Notes under the pieces: generated by a model
Told to the model about the DNA's origin: nothing
Database searches by the model: none
The model's input: only the letters and a program-made list of their open reading frames with translations
Shown: positions 6,330 to 8,558 of the stretch, in pieces
Layout: every line of letters begins with the position of its first letter
Position numbering within the stretch: position 1 is the stretch's first letter
Assembly: GCA_944391275.1 (NCBI GenBank)
Contig: CALXSZ010000057.1
Location: 1-8,558, forward strand
DNA length: 8,558 bases
From: an uncultured Syntrophomonadaceae bacterium
Lineage (GTDB): Bacteria; Bacillota; Syntrophomonadia; Syntrophomonadales; Syntrophomonadaceae
Reading direction: 5' to 3'
Translations under genes and position numbers: made by a program

Positions 6330-7436
6330 TTATGAACGCGAACGCGTAACAAAATAGTAGACGCCTACGAGGCCGATAACAACAATTAGGCCTATCCAAA
6401 TAAATTTTCCATTTGATTCTGCTTCTTCTAAGGGTTTTGCCTGTGTATTCTCTTCGGTGTCTGAGTTGGTTGCTTCGGATTCTTGATTTTCAATGGGGTT
6501 ACTTTCTTGATTACTCGTTTCATTTTCCGCTTGCACTCCTAACGCTAAGGGTAATGACTGCGCAAAGGCGACTACGCCATTTTTCGCTTCTTCTTTACTA
6601 TTGGTATGCGCTCCTACTTCGATCAAAATAGCGCGCGGGGTTAAATCCTGATTATAATCTCCTTTTCCTTCGTAAATTCCCGCCGAAAGCCCCGGCTCCT
6701 TCTCATCCATGGCGGCTTTTAATGTTTTGGCAAATTCCATATTACTGGTTTGATTGGGATTGCTTTTTCCAACCACTAATTTAATCTTGGTAGCTGCTTC
6801 CCCATCAATTTCCGTTGCATAGTTTTCAGGCGGAACCGCATCGCGGTGTACATCAATCAAAACGTCGCTGCCGTCGCGAAGCAAACTAGCGGCCGTTTCT
6901 CTTGAACGATTATATGCATTGACGTCATGCGGATCATGTTTCGCCTCACTGTATAATACCTGAAACCCCATGGATTCCAACTCACTTTTCAATTCTTCGC
7001 CGACGTCATAAATGCCGCCGTCCCCCCGAATACTCTCTGTTCCATCGCTTGGAACATAAGATTCGTCGTCATGTGTATGATAAATTGCAATAGTGGGTAA
7101 ATCGTTTGTTCCTTGGTCTGCAATCGCTGCGAGAAGATCCGCTTGTTGCGTCGCAGGATTCAAGGTCGGCATTTCTTCGATCCCATCATAACGGCATAAA
7201 GCCGTCCGTCCCTCAATTTCTTCAACAATATAACGCAAATTATTGGCATTGATATAGAGATCGCCTGTATAGACAGTATTGGCCGTCTGCATCAACAAAT
7301 TTCCTTCTTCATCAACCAATGAAAACCAAGTTCCATCCTCTTGTTCTTCATGCCCCTCAACCGATGCAATCGATCCAAAAGAAAAAAACAGGATAAAACA
7401 CGCCATGCCAATTTTTAACCAACGGTTTCGGATCAT
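6330..7436 (-). CDS. SpoIIP-family peptidoglycan hydrolase with C-terminal membrane anchor
   Basis: SpoIIP proteins are metal-dependent amidase/endopeptidases that strip septal peptidoglycan with SpoIID during engulfment in sporulation. This 368-residue protein has an N-terminal hydrophobic signal or anchor (about 9-26), a short N-domain, and the SpoIIP catalytic domain (about 112-300). The latter shows IYHTHDDESY (H120, H122, E125), DVHRDA (H197), the FAKTL helix (235-239) and ILIEVGAHTNS (E273, H277). A Ser/Asn/Glu-rich linker (about 301-341) and a second hydrophobic helix (344-362) ending in the basic RSRS tail follow. I know SpoIIP as having an N-terminal anchor only, so this layout is unusual. 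There is no LPXTG sortase motif. Its ATG overlaps the stop of the upstream DUF1614-like gene (ATGA, 7433-7436), with AAGGGGATG before it. It may be SpoIIP itself or a paralogue; the rest of the genome would decide. Confidence 0.88.
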   Translation of the reverse strand: MIRNRWLKIGMACFILFFSFGSIASVEGHEEQEDGTWFSLVDEEGNLLMQTANTVYTGDLYINANNLRYIVEEIEGRTALCRYDGIEEMPTLNPATQQADLLAAIADQGTNDLPTIAIYHTHDDESYVPSDGTESIRGDGGIYDVGEELKSELESMGFQVLYSEAKHDPHDVNAYNRSRETAASLLRDGSDVLIDVHRDAVPPENYATEIDGEAATKIKLVVGKSNPNQTSNMEFAKTLKAAMDEKEPGLSAGIYEGKGDYNQDLTPRAILIEVGAHTNSKEEAKNGVVAFAQSLPLALGVQAENETSNQESNPIENQESEATNSDTEENTQAKPLEEAESNGKFIWIGLIVVIGLVGVYYFVTRSRS

Positions 7437-8221
7437 TTTTTTTCATCCCCTTCCGTGTAACTGTCATCTCCCGGATGATCGGATTCTTCGTCTTGCATTT
7501 TTTCATGATATTCATCTACGGGAACCGGCTCGACAAAAGGTTTACGGACCGCTTCCATTTGTGGTTGGGGTTTCCGTAAATTTTGCAATAATTCTTCAGG
7601 ACGCCCTTCTTCAACCGGCCCGCCTTGCAAGTACTCGCGTGTTTCCCCAATAAAATCCGCCAATAGAACCGCCAAAACAGCCGCAATAACCAAAGAATCA
7701 AACATGCCGGCTCCACCAATATAGACCACTTGATCGATGCCATAATACCAAAGATAAATATATTGAGTAAGATCCATCGAAAGAATTCCCATCACCGCTG
7801 CAAAGAAGGCTCCCCGACGGGATCTACCGGACAAATATCCTACAATCCCTGCAATAAGCGGATACAAATAGATCGGATCAATCCAAATCGCTTCTGGGGT
7901 CGCGTCAAAAAACCAACCGGACAAATAAAGCACGCCAGCCGTAATAACCGCCGCAATGAGTGAACGGATCTTTTCCTTGGCGGTTCCGCTGGTTACCCAC
8001 AAATAAACGGCTACCCCGACGGTAATCACGCCACCCAAATTGATTACGATGCGGTCGGTAACTGGAATATCCAAAAAACTTCCTACAATGATGGCTATAA
8101 TCAATCCGATTGCAGTCCGGTCTCTCATATGCATACGGTCTAAAACGCGTCTTGTTGCTCCAAAATACACTAAAATTAAAATCAACGTCAATAAAATCGT
8201 TCCTAAAGGAAATTGGAACAT
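7433..8221 (-). CDS. DUF1614-like polytopic membrane protein
   Basis: A 262-residue membrane protein of unknown function. About seven hydrophobic helices span residues 5-195; a hydrophilic, acidic tail of about 65 residues (from about 197, rich in Glu, Asp, Pro) is probably cytoplasmic. Small-residue and charged motifs are conserved-looking: LDIPV (50-54), the loop DLTQYIYLWYYGIDQVVYIGGAGMFDSL with GGAG-x-x-D, and SGRSRRGAFFA. This pattern recalls the DUF1614 family, which I remember as occurring next to spoIIP in sporulating Clostridia; the assignment is by pattern recall, not a search. The ATG has AGAGGAGG seven bases upstream. The stop overlaps the spoIIP-like start, so the two proteins should be made together, suggesting a role in the same envelope process. 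It is transcribed away from the gene at 8378. Confidence 0.75.
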   Translation of the reverse strand: MFQFPLGTILLTLILILVYFGATRRVLDRMHMRDRTAIGLIIAIIVGSFLDIPVTDRIVINLGGVITVGVAVYLWVTSGTAKEKIRSLIAAVITAGVLYLSGWFFDATPEAIWIDPIYLYPLIAGIVGYLSGRSRRGAFFAAVMGILSMDLTQYIYLWYYGIDQVVYIGGAGMFDSLVIAAVLAVLLADFIGETREYLQGGPVEEGRPEELLQNLRKPQPQMEAVRKPFVEPVPVDEYHEKMQDEESDHPGDDSYTEGDEKK

Positions 8222-8256
8222 CTTCTTTCCTCCTCTATTGATGGTTTTATTCTATT

Positions 8257-8282
8257 TTGTACGAAAATAAAAGGAATTATGT
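8257..8282 (-). promoter_or_regulatory. Weak sigma-E-like promoter before the DUF1614-spoIIP pair
   Basis: On the minus strand ACATAATT (8282-8275) and CGTACAA (8263-8257) resemble the mother-cell sigma-E elements (about ATATT and CATACAAT) with 11 bases between, which is shorter than usual. B. subtilis spoIIP is sigma-E dependent, so the idea fits, but the match is poor. A sigma-A candidate with a good TTG box is not visible here. Confidence 0.2.
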
Positions 8283-8309
8283 TGATTTCGTCACTTTCTT
8301 TTATATTGT
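8282..8309 (+). promoter_or_regulatory. Weak sigma-A-like promoter for the plus-strand gene
   Basis: TTGATT (8282-8287) and TATTGT (8304-8309) are 16 bases apart, each with four of six consensus matches. It would give a leader of about 60 bases that includes the inverted repeat at 8337-8350. Other pairings in this AT-rich stretch are possible. Confidence 0.25.
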
Positions 8310-8336
8310 TTCATAAACTACAGTGACAGATAGATA

Positions 8337-8350
8337 CTGCTTAAAAGCAG
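8337..8350 (+). repeat. 14-bp inverted repeat in the leader of the plus-strand gene
   Basis: CTGCTTAAAAGCAG is a perfect palindrome (six-base arms CTGCTT/AAGCAG around AA), 27 bases before the ATG at 8378 and 16 bases before the AGGAGG site. It could be a repressor site or a small mRNA hairpin. Confidence 0.5.
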
Positions 8351-8377
8351 AATGTAGGGAAATTTTAGGAGGCGTCC

Positions 8378-8558
8378 ATGAAAATTATTTATGGGAATAG
8401 TTCACAAAAAACCATTGATCGGAATCAGCGTATTACAAATCGTGAACGAAGAAAAAGGCGAGAGAAGGTTTCTTCCACTGCTAAAACATCCCGCTCAGAT
8501 GCACTCGTGCAAGGAAATTCTGAACAAAACGTAATAGAAAGCCATTCAGTTTCAGATT
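8378..8558 (+). CDS. Unrecognised protein, N-terminal part only
   Basis: An open frame starts at ATG 8378, five bases after a strong AGGAGG site (8367-8372), and runs open to the window edge, 60 codons. It starts MKIIYGNSSQKTIDRN, followed by a strongly basic stretch (residues 15-30, about NRERRKRREK) and a polar Ser/Gln/Glu/Asn-rich region. There is no signal peptide or membrane helix so far. I do not recognise the family. The basic cluster could be a cytoplasmic anchor preceding a later membrane segment, or a nucleic-acid-binding patch. It is the only gene on the plus strand and is divergent from the DUF1614-spoIIP pair, so it need not be related in function. The good ribosome binding site makes it likely to be real. 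Confidence 0.7.
   Translation, partial: MKIIYGNSSQKTIDRNQRITNRERRKRREKVSSTAKTSRSDALVQGNSEQNVIESHSVSD

Noticed and set aside
6181..6399. 72-codon minus-strand frame after the spoIIP-like gene
   Set aside because: It reads out of frame through the end of the spoIIP-like gene and straight through the terminator, so it is a shadow.

Overview
The window looks like a chromosomal segment of an endospore-forming, moderately AT-rich member of the Bacillota, most likely of the class Clostridia. The reasons are a SpoIIP-type sporulation hydrolase beside der, strong AGGAGG-type ribosome binding sites, GTG starts, U-run intrinsic terminators and a single-acyl-anchor (lipoprotein) PstS. I cannot name the species. 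I see no mobile element, CRISPR array, tRNA or rRNA.

Layout from right to left, since almost everything is on the minus strand. (1) 8378-8558 is the start of one plus-strand gene of unknown function, cut by the window edge; 8222-8377 is a divergent intergenic region. (2) 8221-6330 is a two-gene unit: a seven-helix membrane protein resembling DUF1614, whose stop overlaps the start (ATGA) of a SpoIIP-family peptidoglycan hydrolase. A strong, nearly symmetrical terminator at 6262-6300 closes it. (3) 6261-5985 is a promoter-bearing gap. (4) 5984-2961 is der - plsY - gpsA, separated by 28 and 41 bases: a ribosome-assembly GTPase followed by two linked steps of phospholipid synthesis (GpsA makes glycerol-3-phosphate, PlsY acylates it). 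A 17-bp-stem terminator lies at 2783-2828. (5) 2782-2552 is the control region of a phosphate-uptake operon, with candidate PhoP half-sites and a sigma-A-like promoter. (6) 2551-1 is pstS - pstC - pstA; pstA runs off the left edge, and pstB and phoU would be expected beyond it.

The core genes are ordinary. The parts that deserve a second look are: the translationally coupled DUF1614-like/SpoIIP pair, in which SpoIIP carries an unusual C-terminal linker and membrane anchor; two consecutive perfect inverted repeats inside the first 43 codons of pstC, one a 28-bp palindrome; a promoter-like sequence placed directly before the strong terminator between gpsA and pstS, which could give a very short RNA; and repeat structure around the presumed der promoter. 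No clearly new multi-gene system is evident; the DUF1614-SpoIIP pair is the best candidate for undescribed biology.
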